64,000 nucleotides of DNA, from NCBI GenBank assembly GCA_003993805.1, contig RSEF01000001.1, positions 69,301,221-69,365,220 of the forward strand, read 5' to 3'. Source of the DNA: Himantopus leucocephalus. Its lineage: Eukaryota; Chordata; Aves; Charadriiformes; Recurvirostridae. Positions within the stretch are counted from its first letter, which is position 1; each line of letters begins with the position of its first letter. The notes beneath the pieces are model-generated. The model worked only from the letters and a program-made list of their open reading frames with translations. It searched no databases and was not told the DNA's origin. Position numbers and translations under genes: made by a program. Positions 54,201 through 64,000 of this stretch are shown piece after piece.

Positions 54201-55291
54201 GGGAACACTCCTAGGTGGGTTTCTTCGGTGGAGCTGGATACCAGGGGTGCGAGGTCTGAAAAGGGGGCTTGTTTGGTCACACCCCATGGAAGGGAGCGCT
54301 GTCACCTCCAAATCCATTGGTGTGCTGTGTTGGTATTTTACATCCTCTGTGGTTGACAAAAATAGTCTGTTATGATTAACCCTGTTCAACTGGAAAGACT
54401 AGTAATTCATGAATATTTAGGAAAGATCACAGTCCATCAATACTTCAAATTCAACTCAACTGTTTCGATTCCTCTCTTCTTTCTGTTCCTTATTTATCAG
54501 CTTTTCTACCTCGTCTGCTTTAACAACCCGTCTTGAAAAATACAGCACAGGGAGAGTCATCTTAAGTCTCCAGTGAGAAAGAAGTCAATAGAGAGAAATA
54601 AATTGGCTGCCAATGTGGAAACTGGCGCACTCTTTTGTTTACACAGCTCAAAACTAACACTTTTGTTAAGTGATGACGTGTGCAAACGTCTATAATCCAG
54701 TGCTGTCAAGCCCTGGAGCAAATCAGATAAAAAGAGGGCTGTTGTAGTAAAGCATGTAGAAAATTGCAAGCCTGCAATATGACCTGTCTTTGAGCTGGTT
54801 TGCATTGTGTGCTAAATGAAGGGCTGCAATCTTATAAGGGACTTAATCGTTGTCATATGACCAACCACAGCTTGAAACAACAGCCGGAACATATTTTCCT
54901 CAGAAAGAAATATGCCACAAAGACAAGGCAGTAAATGGAGCAAAACACATGCCAGATGATTATTAATAACCAATTTAATTCAAAAGCTGCATCTCCTCTT
55001 TTCAACCAAGCAGTAGGCAGCGCTGACCCCATCAAAGACTGAGGACCAGGTACTTGGCAAAGACATCAGTGGAGATACTCAGCCAAGGGTCCAGCCAGCC
55101 CAGCCAATGCAGCTCAGCTCTCAGCTGGTACAGCAGTATACGTGAATGCAGCTAGGATGTTTTCATCTACAGCTGCTCTTCTTTCAAGGGCCACATCCCA
55201 TTCAGTTTCATCCCACATACCCTACTTTGTGGGTGAGCGACCACAAGAAAATAGAGCCTGGTCTGAGGAGCGAAGCAGCGACGCACTGGCT
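48296..55291. other. SVOPL upstream region and ATP6V0A4 3' UTR; no coding exon seen
   Basis: About 7 kb between two minus-strand genes. The right end must contain the ATP6V0A4 3' UTR and the left end the SVOPL leader and promoter. Many overlapping open frames occur on both strands, but none has a recognisable family or supporting splice sites. I see no clear TATA box or CpG island by eye. Confidence 0.6.
54974..54979 (-). terminator. Candidate ATP6V0A4 poly(A) signal ATTAAA
   Basis: Reads ATTAAA on the minus strand, about 310 bases after the ATP6V0A4 stop, followed by a G/T-rich stretch (CATCTGGCATGTGTTTTGC). Use of this site is inference. Confidence 0.35.
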
Positions 55292-63690
<8,399 letters not shown>

Positions 63691-64000
63691 CTGGAAAGAA
63701 TCAGAAAAGACAACTGCAATGAATACAGTAGGTATTAATGCAAAGTCGTGCCCAAGTATGGCAGTACTGTTCACTATTTAGTCTTCAGAAAATAACATAA
63801 GAAACATACAAGTATCACTAGCCAAGAAAGAAGTCTGTAATCACAATCATTATAAAGGAAAGCCTTTATTTACAAAAGCTTTGTCATGCTGATTCCCTTC
63901 AGTTTTTTGTACTTGACCCACCAGTATCTCAGTGCCTCAAAAGATTAATACATTGAAATAAAAGCCAAAATACAAAAGGCTAATTTACAAAGTTAATCAT
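63691..64000 (-). other. ATP6V0A4 intron to window end
   Basis: AT-rich sequence with no supported exon. The preceding ATP6V0A4 exon must lie beyond the window. Confidence 0.7.

Noticed and set aside
53820..54389. 178-codon plus-strand frame with antisense partners near the ATP6V0A4 3' end
   Set aside because: No recognisable domain or splice context. The location fits noncoding DNA downstream of ATP6V0A4.

Overview
This is animal nuclear DNA, most likely from a bird. It holds small exons with GT/AG junctions in long introns, and avian-style CR1 LINE remnants with the ATTCTATG tail. Two placeholder gaps of exactly 100 N and a lone N suggest a draft assembly. Three genes can be read exon by exon: TRIM24 (+), SVOPL (-) and ATP6V0A4 (-). 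This is the order I recall from human 7q34, so the block appears syntenic. I see no operon, CRISPR array, tRNA or rRNA.

Positions 1-27849 carry the 3' two thirds of TRIM24 (TIF1-alpha). Sixteen coding exons run from B-box 2 through the coiled coil, the Q/P/S-rich middle, an HP1-box-like motif, two SUMO-consensus sites, an LXXLL nuclear-receptor box, the PHD finger and the bromodomain to the stop. RING and B-box 1 lie before the window. The introns are AT-rich and hold CR1 fragments and both N gaps. TRIM24 and SVOPL converge tail to tail across roughly 28-32 kb.

Positions 32399-48295 carry SVOPL, an SV2-like major facilitator transporter, on the minus strand. I placed fourteen coding exons, which join in frame from a well-placed ATG to the conserved C-terminal segment (487 codons). 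The last few residues are ambiguous: either read-through to a stop at 32399 or splicing to a 7-codon exon at 32063-32083. DNA here is visibly more GC-rich than in TRIM24.

Positions 48296-55291 show no coding exon and should contain the SVOPL 5' region and the ATP6V0A4 3' UTR. Positions 55292-63690 carry the last six coding exons of ATP6V0A4, the kidney-type a4 subunit of the V-ATPase, including the essential membrane arginine. Its 5' part lies beyond 64000.

The genes do not form a pathway: one is a chromatin reader and nuclear-receptor cofactor, one an orphan transporter and one a proton-pump subunit. I found no evidence of an undescribed system. The most checkable new points are a strong-looking decoy 3' splice site in TRIM24 that would add an in-frame stop, the SVOPL C-terminus, and a likely assembly mis-join at 10072.
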